Assembly: GCA_033807775.1 (NCBI GenBank)
Contig: CM066319.1
Coordinates: 142,836,983-142,900,982, forward strand
Direction of reading: 5' to 3'
Length of the DNA: 64,000 bases
Origin: Saussurea involucrata
Taxonomy: Eukaryota; Streptophyta; Magnoliopsida; Asterales; Asteraceae
In this document: positions 45,214-57,000 of the stretch, piece after piece
Position numbering within the stretch: the first letter of the stretch is position 1
Layout: each line of letters starts with the position of its first letter
Position numbers and translations under genes: made by a program
The notes under the pieces: model-generated
What the model was told of the DNA's origin: nothing
Seen by the model: only the letters and a program-made list of their open reading frames with translations
Databases searched by the model: none

Positions 45214-45991
45214 TGATGAGTGCGTGGAATACACCTATAGACGTATGCTAATTAAACCTCAAAGCAAGTATACCATGAGATCTAATGTCGTGTTTTCAAG
45301 TAATAAAATGGTAAAGATACCAAGTATCGTCCCACAGAGATTGGAGTTAAAATCGCTATTAAAGTATTATGAAAGAAGTGATTTCAGAAGATGATTTAGA
45401 AGCAAATATTTTGGTTGGTTGGTTGATGATTAACACAGATTCTAATTAACAAGATTAAAAGAGAAGCAAGGGTGTAAGACTTGTGATGTTATGATAAACC
45501 GAATTCCAGCAGACCAACGCTATGACAATGCTACAACATGATGCTGCAGTGCTGCTGCAGTATAGTAGTGACAAAAACTAGTTTTATTATCTACTTTGAG
45601 ACACGTTCCAATCGGACTCTCACCATCCCATGATTCTCAAAATATATGGCAAAACGAATTCTCTTTGTTAAAAGTTACTCTCTCGATATAACCCTCATAG
45701 CTCCCAAGTTTGTGTAATCCTAATTAGATTATCTCTAAGTCTACTCCATTTTAACCCTTTGAGAAAAAGATAACTTATCAAGAATGAATCATTTTAGAAA
45801 ACAAAAGTAACAACTCTCATTGCAAGTAACTCTCTCGATATTACCCCTTATGTCATCCAAATTGACGTGCTATTCAATGGCCTATCTCTAGGTCCATGAC
45901 ACTTTAACACTATCAAAGTGATCAATTTATCAAGGGATTGTATTATCTTGAAGAAACTTGGGTTGGAATAATAAAACATCATTTTTGCCAC
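45214..45991 (-). repeat. Athila 5' LTR, inner part
   Basis: The minus-strand LTR end is GCACTCATCA at 45223-45214, next to the PBS. The LTR continues to 45991, where element E is inserted, and resumes at 61713. No gene is present. Confidence 0.85.
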
Positions 45992-46252
45992 TGTTAGGGT
46001 CAATTTATGTTGAATAGAAGTTCAGGGGCTGAATTGTATTTGTTTTATTTTATCCTTGTTAGTGAACGGGTTGTGGGCTTGTTAACCACGGGCCCGCCAT
46101 ATATAATGTTTTGTTTTAGCCATTATTGCCTTCCTAAACATATTGTAATCTCTCTGCATTATTGAAAGCTAATTGGATGACCAATTGAAATCATAACCGT
46201 TGTTCATATCTATTGATTTCATATTGTTCATTGCACGGATCTGGAACTCACA
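45992..46252 (+). repeat. 5' LTR of element E
   Basis: TGTTAGGGTC to CTCACA with a TATA-like TATATAAT near 46100. It differs from the 3' LTR by a ~15-bp gain after GAACGGG and a ~20-bp loss before the terminal third. Confidence 0.9.
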
Positions 46253-46306
46253 ATTGGTATCAGAGCAGACGGACAAATCGATTCAAAGTGCTCTATTCGA
46301 ATTCTG

Positions 46307-47150
46307 GTAAGTTTTTCTTTCATACGGCTGTGTTCTTAGGTGACAGTCCATATTTTGATTCTGTTGAAATTGATCGTTTTCGTTTATTGGATATTGTTAG
46401 TATCATTCTTATTGGTGATTCTGCAAAAGTTTAAAAGTTTTGGTTGTGTTCTTGAGAAAATCGAATTTTTAACCATCAAAACTTGTTGTTTTTGCTTCAA
46501 AATCGATTTGGGTAGTGTTATTTTTGTGTTTGGTCGAGTTCCTAATCTTTCAGGAACGATTTTGAGCAACCCTAGTTGATTCCCAATCGATTTGAAAATT
46601 CCAGCCGTTGTTTCCGGATACACCAGCCGCTGTTTCCGGACAACTCTCAGCTTTCCGGAAGTTCGCTTATTCTTTCCGGACACGACTCATCTTTTCGGGT
46701 AAGTTCTCTAAATTCCAATCTTTCCGGATACAATTGTTCCGGAAACCCAAAGTTTCCGGTAAAATATTTTATCCGGAAAACTCAACGTTTCCGGTAACTT
46801 ATTTTATCCGGACAACTCGAAGTTTCCGGTCAAATTGACTCTTTTCGGAAACCTTTCATCCGGTAAGTACCTCATCCGGAAAGTATATCATCCGGAAACT
46901 CATTTCATCCGGTAAGTTTCGTATTGTCTATTATTTTCATCCAAAAACTATTGTCTTCCGGTAACCCTTTGTTATCCGGAAACTATAGTTTGTCCGGATA
47001 CTTCTGTGTTATCCGGACACTTCTGTGTTTTATCTGTTTTACATTCAATCCGATCCGGACACTTCCAGATCACACATCACACCCGGATTCCTATCCGATA
47101 AGTTCAGTTCTGTTGAATTTTTACCTGCTACTAGTACAAATCAGTCGTAG
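46307..47150 (+). other. Element E leader with splice donor and TCCGGA array
   Basis: There is no gene. CTG|GTAAGT at 46307 is a strong splice donor 54 nt after the LTR. Downstream, 46613-47090 holds 21 CCGG sites, nearly all as TCCGGA or TCCGGT. The leader ends before the gag-like ATG (47232 or 47244). Confidence 0.75.
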
Positions 47151-47231
47151 AACCTGCGTTAGGATATCACTCGTAGTGCCTTGCGTTAGGTTATAACTTT
47201 GAATCGATCACACCGTCTGACGATCACTCCA

Positions 47232-49396
47232 ATGCAACTGAAGATGTCTCCTGCTGATGAAGAAAAGGCAAGGTCAAATCAGGTATGTGAATCTACTTCT
47301 CAAGATCTCTTTGATCAAATGCAATCTCTTGCTGAACGGGTAGATTCCCACAAGGCCACCTATGATGAACAACTGCTTGAGATTAGGTCACTATCTGAAA
47401 AGCTAGATGTTCAAAAGAGAATAACTGAGAAATATAAGTATGAAAATGCTAACTTAAAAGACAGATGCAAAATTCTTTCAATAGCACCTAAGGACTTAAG
47501 GGCCAAATTATCTGATCTTCAGTCTCAGTTTGATCAGTGTATGAATGAGAAAGCAGAAATTATTTATCAATGTTCTGCTCTTCAAATTCAGCACAAGGAA
47601 TTTGTTGCCAAAATTCTTGATCTTGAAACCAAACTTCATAAAAGAGGTCAAACTGATCAGACTATCCATATGAATAAACCAAAGGAGTTCACGTATTTTA
47701 ACAAGGACTGGGGAATCGGATACGATAACCCGCACTACCTGAAAAAGGGTATAACCAAAAGACCTATATTGTATGATTTTGGTTGTTTTGGAATAGATAA
47801 AACATATCCGGAAAATGCGATAAAATGGACTGGTCCTCTTGAACCTGAAAAGCAAGAGGAAACTGAGGAATACAAGCGTACACGCACATCCAAGATGCAA
47901 CTTCCATTTTGTTATGGACCTTTAAATTATTCCTATAAGAAAAACAAGAAGTACCTCTCGAATGACTACTTCGATTGCTATAAGGTTGTAAAGCCCAAGG
48001 ATTCCTCCAAGAAGGATGAGGTCCAAGCAACCGAAACCAAGACTGAGACGGATGAGTTCAAACTCTATGTTCCCCCTCTCATCTTGGAAGCCAAGATAGT
48101 CGAGTTGGAGGAGTCACTCGAGAAAGAAAGGTCGAACTTTCAGAAGGAAAAACAAGCGCTAATCACTGAACTTGAGAATCTAAAATCGGTCAAAACCAAA
48201 GTTGTGTCTGATGAAGGATAGGAAATCCTTCGGTGTGAAATCACTAAGCTCACATCAAAACTGGCTGCCTTGGCAACTGATGCGATGAAGGAGCATACGA
48301 AAAATGGTCAACTCTAAAAACAGATTGACCATCTCAAATCTGAAAAGTAGATTTCACCCGAACTTTCCTCAAGCTCATCTGATACGTCTTCGTGTAAAGC
48401 TTTCATAGGCAAAATCTCTTCTTCACAAGACGATAAAGATTCTCAAGACGAGAGTGTTTTAAGGAATTTGAACTCTGATTTTTTCTTAGCTTCCGCACCA
48501 AATTCCCCAAAGCACACTGACACAAAGTGTTCCTCGCCTTCCTCGACCAATCCAAGTCCTATATTTCCGGATGTCGATTTTTCTGAATACATGAACTTCG
48601 AAGGCAATTCTGATGAAGAGTTTGAGTCGTTCCCCTTCGACAAACCTCTTCCATATCATGCTGATTTTTTGTCACCGATAGTTAATCGACCGGTAAATTT
48701 TCTAAAGGGTGGTTGTTCTAAAACAAAGACCCCGACTGTGATTAAGATTTCTAAATCTAAGCCTGTTTCTCAAACACAATCACAGCCGAGGCAAAAGACC
48801 GAGCGATTGCCTACCAAAAATATTGCTTCCTCAAAAGTCACTGACCGTGATGTCCCTGTTGTTTCGGATAGAAATGGTCGCGCTAAAAGGGATAACCAAA
48901 AGTGGCGAGCCAAGGAATCTGTCAAGGATGCTGCATCAAAGTCTTTCAATACTGTCTTTTACCCTAGAATGAACAAAAACGATTGTGCTTGGAATTATAG
49001 GAATGATTTTGTTAAAAGAGATGTTAATTTTCCGATGAAAATTTACTCCATTCAGCAATTGATTCAATTATCGCACGATTGTTTGTGTTGTTCTAGTTGT
49101 GGTTAGAATGACTTTGATGATATTAATAATAATGATTGGTTTGGGTCATATCACATATATAATCATACACCCAAACGCAAACCCCATAAATACAAAAAGA
49201 AACACTATACACAACGGGGTTACCAATCAGAGGTTAAACCACAACGAGATAAGAAACCCACTTCAAAACGGGTTACTCCTACTGAGGTTAAACCTACACC
49301 TAAGAGGCAACCTGTGTCAAAGCAAGTTCCTACGAAGGGTGTCAAACCTAACCCTCCGGGACCCATGCAAATATGGGTATCCAAAGTCCGCTAAAC
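47232..49396 (+). pseudogene. Gag-like coiled-coil protein of element E, broken
   Basis: One frame carries a long coiled-coil-like block (47300-47650), then GYDNPHYLKKG and a PFCYGPLNYSYKKN stretch, a second coiled coil (48080-48220), a Ser-rich and a basic region, ending GPMQIWVSKVR. In-frame stops lie at 48219-48221, 48315-48317, 48348-48350 and 49104-49106. The GYDNP-type motif after a coiled coil resembles the C-terminal part of SIRE-lineage gags as I recall them. No UBN2 domain or CCHC knuckle is present. The start could be 47232 or 47244. Confidence 0.65.
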
Positions 49397-49410
49397 TTGT
49401 TTTACAGGTC

Positions 49411-49560
49411 GGTCATGTGCCATACTTAGACTCTTGATGCTCCAAGCACATGACCGAAAGGAGGGAGCTTCTCACGAACTACAAGGAACAATATGACGGA
49501 GACGTGAGATTTAGGAACGATGACAAAGCGCATAGACGTTCTGGGGAGCACGACCCGGTA
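49411..49560 (+). pseudogene. Copia protease remnant in element E
   Basis: In frame +2 relative to the gag-like stop, a short piece reads YLDS, a stop, CSKHMTERRELLTNYKEQYD, i.e. a copia protease start with the active-site Gly codon changed to TGA. Integrase, RT and RNase H, which should follow, are absent. A consensus splice donor CAG|GTAAGT lies at 49565. Confidence 0.75.
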
Positions 49561-49583
49561 TCAGGTAAGTTTACTCTACTGTT

Positions 49584-49840
49584 GAGGGGGAGCGTCACAC
49601 ACATTTTTTTTAACTGATGAAAAGTTTTTTGTGTGTGTGGATACTCCCGTGTGCATTTCACACTACGCACACATTCTGAGGGGGAGCATCTAACTGGATG
49701 TTCATCATTTGAGGGGGAGCGACACATCATTTTTCTTTAAATGTATAAAAGTTTTTTTGTGTGTCGGTCTCTCCGCTTCACACTTTTTGCTCACTCCGAG
49801 GGGGAGCAAAGTTTTCCCCATGCTCAGTTTGAGGGGGAGC
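49584..49840 (+). repeat. Polypurine-motif repeat array in element E
   Basis: GAGGGGGAGC starts at 49584, 49678, 49711, 49798 and 49831 (spacing 94, 33, 87, 33), part of a two-copy repeat of about 120 bp with GTGTGTGT and TTCACACT segments. It resembles the polypurine tract in front of the 3' LTR. Confidence 0.9.
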
Positions 49841-50016
49841 GAGAGAAAGTTCATTCAAAAAGTCAAATAGTCCCATTTCTCTTCAAAATATGAGAGAGGA
49901 CAAGATTTTTTTTGAAGTATCAAAGTATCCGGACAAGTCTCCGGACACCCATCAATCGGGACAACGTTCCAGACCGGATGGGTATCCGGGTAGACCCATC
50001 CGGATTCTTGGGTCCC

Positions 50017-50849
50017 TATAAAAGAAATCCGGAAACCCACTTCTCATTTATCCGGAAAATCTTAAAACCACATAAAAACCCTAAACCTCTCTCTCTCGTT
50101 CGGAAACTCACGCATAGTCCTCATTTTGACATGATTCTTGCTTCATACAAGGTAATCTTCTCACAAATCTCTCTAGATATCATCTTTGCTTGTTTCACGC
50201 ACTCAAATACACATCTCGACCACCGATTTGGTCGATTGACAGTATTCGAAAACCATTTTTTGGGACTCTACGATTTCGAGTCGATTCGGTGGAGTACATG
50301 ACGCATTAGTTGAGCTTGTGTGCTCATTTACTTCAATCGACACCACTTGAATGCTTTCCCGCTTATTTAGGACTGTGGTTTGTTTGATTCATCCTTTTGG
50401 AGGTCGTCCGGACACATTATATGTGTCCGGAAACTCTCAAAGTCATGACGTCTTGTCCGGAAACTCTCAACATCCGGAAACCTAGTTGTCCGGAAACCTC
50501 AGGGTTTCCAGTAAGTTCAACTCCCGGATAGTTGAGGTGTCCGGAACCCTATATGTCCGGTAACCATTGTCAATCCGGACACCCTTTCGTCCGGAATACT
50601 CATTTTGTCCGGATACTATATTCTCATCCGGAATCCTTTGACGTCCGGATACCTTTTGTCCGGACACCATGGATTGTCCGAAAAGTATTGTTTTCCATTG
50701 AATTATCCGGACACCCCTGTGTTTGTAAGTCCAGTACCTGTTTTCCTCACTGCCAGTCCTCAATCTATATCAGATTGAGCAACTTACTACAAAGGTACGC
50801 GCCCACACTTGTTCATCCGTCTTGTATCCTAACTTTGCTTCTGTTTCAG
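50017..50849 (+). promoter_or_regulatory. Putative internal promoter and leader intron for the extra ORF of E
   Basis: TATAAAAG at 50017-50024, leader, donor CAAG|GTAATC at 50152 and acceptor TTTCAG ending 50849, seven bases before the ATG at 50857. The supposed intron (about 698 bp) holds 15 CCGG sites at 50407-50710; seven more surround the TATA box at 49928-50055. The layout matches that of the SIRE copies though sequence does not. No other gene lies in 49841-50856. Confidence 0.5.
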
Positions 50850-50856
50850 ATATTAC

Positions 50857-51474
50857 ATGGCGGATCAAGAACAACATCAAAATCCTAAAGAGCAAATTCC
50901 TCCTCAAGAGGAATTCATCGACGAAGCCGTGGATAATGCATTGGTCAACCCTGACCATGGCATTGAGCTAGAGGCAAACAACCATCATTTGGACGCCACA
51001 GAGTTCCGACCACAACCTCAACACCGTGTGGTCATCGACATATTACTTGGTCACACTCTCCGTGAGGCCCTCACTGCCACAGCCGACGTCCCAGTGCTGT
51101 ATGTCTATCAAGTGTGGCTCTCTGCCCAAGTCGTTACGGCAGGAAATTCACAGACCATCACGGCGCGGATCGACAACCACCCCTTCACGCTAACACATGA
51201 GTCCTTCCGGCGTCTAGTGTCACTACCCAAAGCCACTGCTGGCGGCCATCAACGCTACGACCCCACGGTTAATGATGCGACTCTATGTGCTCAAGTACGC
51301 GCACTCGGTTACAACCACGCTCTCGATCGACCTTCTGCATTTAACCGCAAGTACCTGGCGCCCATCTCGTATACGCTGTTCACCATACTGAACAGGTGTC
51401 TATCTTCCAGATGGAAAGGAATAGACCAGTGCACAGGCGACTTCCTTCGTCTATTCCATGCCGTATGCTACAAC
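50857..51474 (+). CDS. Extra ORF of element E, N-terminal part, interrupted by F
   Basis: ATG at 50857 (MADQEQHQN). 206 codons are open to the insertion point of F; removing F and one target duplication continues the frame at 58244 (CYNN then RHVDFAMIIW). The region holds QVWLSAQ, HESFRRLVSLPK, LGYNHALDRPSAF and YTLFTILNRCLSSRWKGIDQ. The pattern of hydrophobic and aromatic positions parallels the N-terminal domain of the SIRE extra ORFs (QFWYSA, IRKALSLP, FDAMGY, HLISCMTAK), suggesting a common family at low identity. Function is unknown. Confidence 0.65.
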
Positions 51475-52570
51475 TGTAATAACCAGGTATTTTATCTAAA
51501 TTAAAATTGGAATTTTATAAGTCTTGATTTTTGTATTTTATGGAGTTAAGAAATTAAGGGATAAGTTTTTATTGTATAATAGAAGCTTAAGGGTGTGTTT
51601 TGTCAAGTGAAGCAAGTTTAGGGTTTGTTTGGTATTTTACCCAAACCTTGTTAGCCAAAACCGACTCAGTAGTTTAAAGTATAGGAATATCCCAATTTGA
51701 GATATAAAAGCAAAAACCCAAATAGTGTGTGTGTGAATTCGTTCACGGCAAAGAGAGAGAGAAGAAGAACCATCGAAGAAGAAGAAGAAGATTAAAGTTA
51801 CTCAGCTGGGATTTTGTGTTTGGTGCAGTAACATCAAAGAGATACTAAGGATCGGGGTTAAAAGTTAATCTGTTTTGAGGAAAGTTTGAAGGACCTTGCT
51901 AAAAAGATAAGGTGAGTTTTACTTTAAAAAGTATTTTACTGGAATGCATTATGTGAATAACAAATGTTAAATAAAGTGTATGAATATGTCATACGTGGGT
52001 GATTATAATATATTGAGATATTATAATTACGTGAGTATTATATGAAAATATAATACGTGGCCGGGCTTTGGACCGGTGTGTTAAATTGGCTCGCAACCAA
52101 TTGATATTGGCCATTGGTGGAGGGATAAGGTTGGATGAGACAGGTATGATGTAGCAATCTTGACTGGTATTAATTTACGTGTGAAATATGTGTAATTATA
52201 TAAAGAGTGTTTTATATAAATGAAACTTTAATGATTTTCAAATGTCAGGGATTTCCTCACTAGACCTTTAGGTCTAACCCTCATTTTCTGTTTTAAAATA
52301 TGTATTCCAGGTGGTGGATCCAGTATTACCAAGTGATTAGAAAACTTGTTGCATAGCTTTTGAGGAGATGATCGATAAGAGAAATGTGGATGCTTTTGTA
52401 CTTATAAATTGTTGTTAGTTATTATGTAATTTAAAGTGAATCAAATTGTACTGAATTTTTATTATGTCTAGACTTTAGTTGGGACCAAATGTGGAACGTG
52501 ATGTACTTTTGTTGCAAACATATAATGAAATATATGATTATATGTACTTTTGTAAGTGTGGGATGTTACA
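51475..52570 (+). repeat. 5' LTR of chromovirus F
   Basis: TGTAATAACC to GATGTTACA with TATAAAAG at 51703-51710. A GA/AAG-rich leader follows around 51750-51800. There is no gene inside. Confidence 0.95.
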
Positions 52571-52832
52571 GATGGTATCAGAGCCCTAGTTTAAGGGATT
52601 TAGGTATTAGTATCTGTACCTAGACTTAAACTGCATGTGAAGTAGGATGTCTTTATTATTTTTAGAACCTGGGGATGCTAAGTATAAAAGGTGGAAGGAA
52701 CATCATGTAAGGTAATTTCAAATTACACCAGGCCAGTGTAATTATGATCTTACAGGTGCATGTTTGAACTGGAATACCTTGTTATATAGGGTATGTGCTT
52801 ATGTTTATATTAACTTTGTTTGAATCTACAGA

Positions 52833-54023
52833 ATGGCAAGTGGCACTAGACAAAGGAATCAAAGAGGAGGAAGGAATTCGGGTGGAGAGAATCCACCAAT
52901 AGGAACATGGGGAAGAGGAGGAGATCGTGGTAGAGGCAGGACCGGAAGGGGAACTGGGGGCCGAACTGGAGGAAGAACACAACCACAGGGAACAGAGTTT
53001 GTTACACGGGACGATTTGATGGCAGAAATGGGGAGGTTACAAGATAACATACAAGCTATGTTTGAACATAATCGCCACAATGAAACTGAAAGACCAAATC
53101 CGGAACACGAAGTTGAAATACCACTTACCTCTACTATCTTACCGGTGATAAAAAGGTGCGACTATAAAATGTTTCTTAGTTGCAAGCCCCCTACCTATTC
53201 AGGAGATCGGGACCCGGTCAAGGCAATGAGATGGCTAAAAGAAATAGAAGCCATCTTCAAGACGTGTAAGTGTTCTGAAGAAGACAAAGTGCTTTATGGA
53301 GCAACAATGCTAAAAGGTGATGCTCTGTATTGGTGGGAGGCTCATACAGAATCGAGAGGAGCGGATGTATATACTACTTTTTCATGGGAGGAATTCGTGT
53401 TAGCTTTCACAACACACTTCTGTCCACAAGCTGCTGTCAGACAATTGGAAGAAGAATTTATGAATCTACAGCAAGGGAATCTGTCAGTCAGAGATTATAC
53501 TGCTAGATTTTTAGAAAAATCTCGTTTTGCAGGATATTATGTTGCTACAGAAAAGATGAAAATGGAGAGATTTATCTATGGGTTAAATTCAGAAGTTCGA
53601 AGATTGGTGACTGCAACAAGGCCAGATACGTTTACCGCTGCTGTGGATGCTGCAGAAAATGTCGAACGAGACAATAAAAGGGATGCCAGTGATAAGAGCT
53701 TGGGGAAAAGGAAATGGGAAGGACCACCACAAGATCCAAAGAAGTCTAGATTCCCGAGGTTTGATAACCGTCCGTCGTTCCGACCAGCGGAAAGACCATG
53801 TCCGAGATGTAATCGCTACCATCAGGGAAATTGTCAAGTGGAGTCGCAGGTTTGTTTTAAGTGTGGGAAAACCGATCATGTTGTTAAAGATTGTCGAGTA
53901 ACACGGTTTTGCTTTTTGTGCAACTCTCCGGATCACCTCCAATCTGATTGTCCGCGAGGTAGAATACAACAAGGGGTACATCCGGGAAGCCGGCCATTAC
54001 TAGACCAGTGGTTCCAAGAATAG
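52833..54023 (+). CDS. gag: Gag of chromovirus F
   Basis: 396 codons, ATG at 52833. Gly/Arg-rich N-terminus (RGGRN, RGRGRTGRGTGGRTGGRT), retrotransposon gag domain (about residues 110-280; LKGDALYWWEAH, RDYTARFLEKSRFAGYY), then three Cys/His clusters: CPRCNRYHQGNC, CFKCGKTDHVVKDC and CFLCNSPDHLQSDC (the last two are standard CX2CX4HX4C). Gag packages RNA and builds the particle. It ends at TAG 54021-54023, overlapping pol, which is in the -1 frame. No internal stops are present, so it is probably functional. Confidence 0.9.
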   Translation: MASGTRQRNQRGGRNSGGENPPIGTWGRGGDRGRGRTGRGTGGRTGGRTQPQGTEFVTRDDLMAEMGRLQDNIQAMFEHNRHNETERPNPEHEVEIPLTSTILPVIKRCDYKMFLSCKPPTYSGDRDPVKAMRWLKEIEAIFKTCKCSEEDKVLYGATMLKGDALYWWEAHTESRGADVYTTFSWEEFVLAFTTHFCPQAAVRQLEEEFMNLQQGNLSVRDYTARFLEKSRFAGYYVATEKMKMERFIYGLNSEVRRLVTATRPDTFTAAVDAAENVERDNKRDASDKSLGKRKWEGPPQDPKKSRFPRFDNRPSFRPAERPCPRCNRYHQGNCQVESQVCFKCGKTDHVVKDCRVTRFCFLCNSPDHLQSDCPRGRIQQGVHPGSRPLLDQWFQE

Positions 54024-57000
54024 AACCGCCCAGAACGAGGGGTCGTACATTTCAAATGACAGCTAAAGAGGCGGAGGAAACTCCGGATGTGGTCACAGGT
54101 ACATTTTTCATAAACTCCACGCGTGCTAAAGTGTTATTTGATTCTGGTGCAAACCGATCTTTTGTGTCTCCCTCCTTTGCTGCTCACATGCATTTAGAGC
54201 CTAAAATGTTAAAACATGCCTTATTAGTAGATACTGCAAATGATAAACAAGTGGCAGTTAAAGAGGTTTTTGATTGTTGTATGATAAACATAGAAGGGTA
54301 TGGAGTACCGATACAACTATTCCCAATAGAGTTAATCGAATTTGATGTGGTAGTAGGAATGGATTGGTTAGCTGAGAATCAGGCTAACATAGTTTGTGAT
54401 AAGAAAATAATCAACGTTGTTTTACCTAATAAGAGGGCAGTAGTGATCTATGGTGATCGTAAGAATCATCAGTCCAATCTTATATCTATGATAAAAGCCC
54501 GAAAATGTGTTAGTAAGGGTTGCTCGAGTTATTTAGCCTATGTGATAGATAGTAGGCCTGAAAAGAGTAAGCTGGAAGATATTTCCATTGTTAATGAATA
54601 TCCTGAGGTTTTTCCTGAAGACTTGAATAGTCTTCCTCCTGTTAGACAAGTAGAATTTGGTATTGACTTAATCCCTGGAGCCACTCCTATTGCTCGCGCG
54701 CCGTATCGATTAGCACCACCAGAAATGAAAGAAATGATGGCACAGCTTCAAGATTTATCTGATAAGGGCTTCATCAGACCTAGCTCTTCGCCGTGGGGTG
54801 CACCAGTTTTATTTGTGAAGAAGAAAGACGGTTCAATGAGAATGTGTATCGATTACCGGGAGCTGAACAAGCGCACGATCAAGAACAAGTATCCACTTCC
54901 AAGAATTGATGACCTGTTTGATCAATTAGTTGGAGCTTGTTACTTCTCCAAGATTGATCTCAGATCTGGCTACCATCAGTTGAAGGTTAAGGAAGAGGAT
55001 GTTTTAAAGACTGCATTTCGCACAAGATACGGCCACTACGAATTTTTAGTAATGCCTTTCGGATTGACGAACGCTCCAGCCGCTTTTATGGATCTAATGA
55101 ATCGGGTATGTAAGCCTTATCTCGATAAATTTGTCATTGTGTTTATCGATGATATACTTATTTATTCCCGATCCAAAGAGGATCATGCGCAACATCTTCG
55201 TTTGATTTTGGAGTTATTGAAGAAAGAAAAGTTGTACGCTAAGTTCTCTAAATGTGAATTCTGGTTGCGGGAAGTTCAGTTTTTGGGTCATGTAGTTTCA
55301 GAGAAGGGTATACAAGTCGATCCAGCGAAAGTGGAAGCAATTGAAAGATGGGAACCGCCGAAGACGGCAACCGAAGTACGTAGTTTTCTGGGTCTAGCTG
55401 GATACTATAGGAAATTTATAAAAGACTTTTCTCGAATCGCGACGCCATTGACTAAGCTAACACGGAAGAATTTAAAGTTTGAATGGAAAGCAGAGCAAGA
55501 TGAGGCATTCAGAATATTGAAGGAGAAACTCTGCAGCGCGCCGATATTAGCATTGCCAGAAGGTTCCGATGATTTTGTGGTCTACAGTGATGCTTCTAAA
55601 CTAGGATTGGGATGTGTACTTATGCAACGTGGAAAAGTGATTGCCTATGCTTCTCGTCAGCTAAAGGATCATGAAAGACAATATCCTACTCACGATATGG
55701 AGCTTGCAGCAGTTGTCTTTGCATTGAAGATTTGGAGATATTATCTTTATGGTTCTAAATGCCAAATTTTCACTGACCATAAGAGTCTCCAACATCTTTT
55801 CGATCAGAAGGAACTGAATATGAGGCAAAGAAGATGGTTGGAATTGGTAAATGATTATGATTGTGAAATCCTTTATCACCCCGGGAAGGCGAACGTGGTA
55901 GCAGATGCATTAAGTCGTCAAGAAAGAAGTGGAACGATAAAGGCGATATCGCTACGAGCTGAACTCCTCCCAAATATCTTTGACGAATTACTGAAGTGCC
56001 AGATAGATGCTTATCAGGAAGAAAGTTTGAAATCAGAACGGTTAGTGGGAATATCAGTATTGCTTGGGAAAGATGACCGTGGGTTATGGTGTATGGGAAA
56101 CCTCGTTTGGGTGATTGTGGATAGATTGACGAAGTCTGCTCATTTCTTGCCGATAAAAGAAACTGATTCCTTGGAACGTTTAGCTAAATTGTACATTAAT
56201 GAAATAGTAACTCGACATGGAGTTCCAATCTCGATTATTTCCGATCGAGATAGTCGATTTACTTCTAGATTTTGGAGAAGCTTTCAAAAAGAGATGGGAA
56301 CGCAAATAAAATTGAGTACAGCATATCATCCACACACTGACGAACAAAGTGAAAGAACATTTCAGACTTTAGAAGATATGCTCCGGGCTTGTATAGTTGA
56401 TTTTGGGGGATCATGGGATAAACATCTGCCTTTGATAGAATTCGCCTACAACAACAGTTATCATTCTAGCATTCAAGCGGCACCGTTTGAAGTATTGTAT
56501 GGTAGAAAATGCCGAACGCCTCTGTGTTGGAATGAAGTGGGGGAGAAACAATTAGCAGGGCCAGAAATAGTACAGTTAACAGCGGATAAGATTACTCAGA
56601 TTCAGGACAGATTAAAAGTGGCTCAAGACAGACAAAAAAAAAGTTATGCAGACCGACGCCGGAAACCGTTAGAGTTTCAGGTTGGGGATTTTGTAATGTT
56701 GAAAGTATCGCCCTGGAAAGGAGTCATACGTTTTGGGAAGCAATGTAAACTCAGTCCGAGGTATATTGGTCCGTTTGCAATTACCAAAAGAATTGGGGAA
56801 GTGGCTTACCGACTAGATATACCTCCAGAATTAAGCAGGATTCACAACGCGTTCCATGTATCGAATTTTAGGAAATGTTTGGTGACTTCAGACCAGGCAG
56901 TCTCTCTACCATATATCCAGGTTGATGAAAAGCTGAACTATGTGGAGGAACCGGAAGCTATAGTTGATCAAAAAGTCAAAGTATTGAGGAACAAAGAAAT

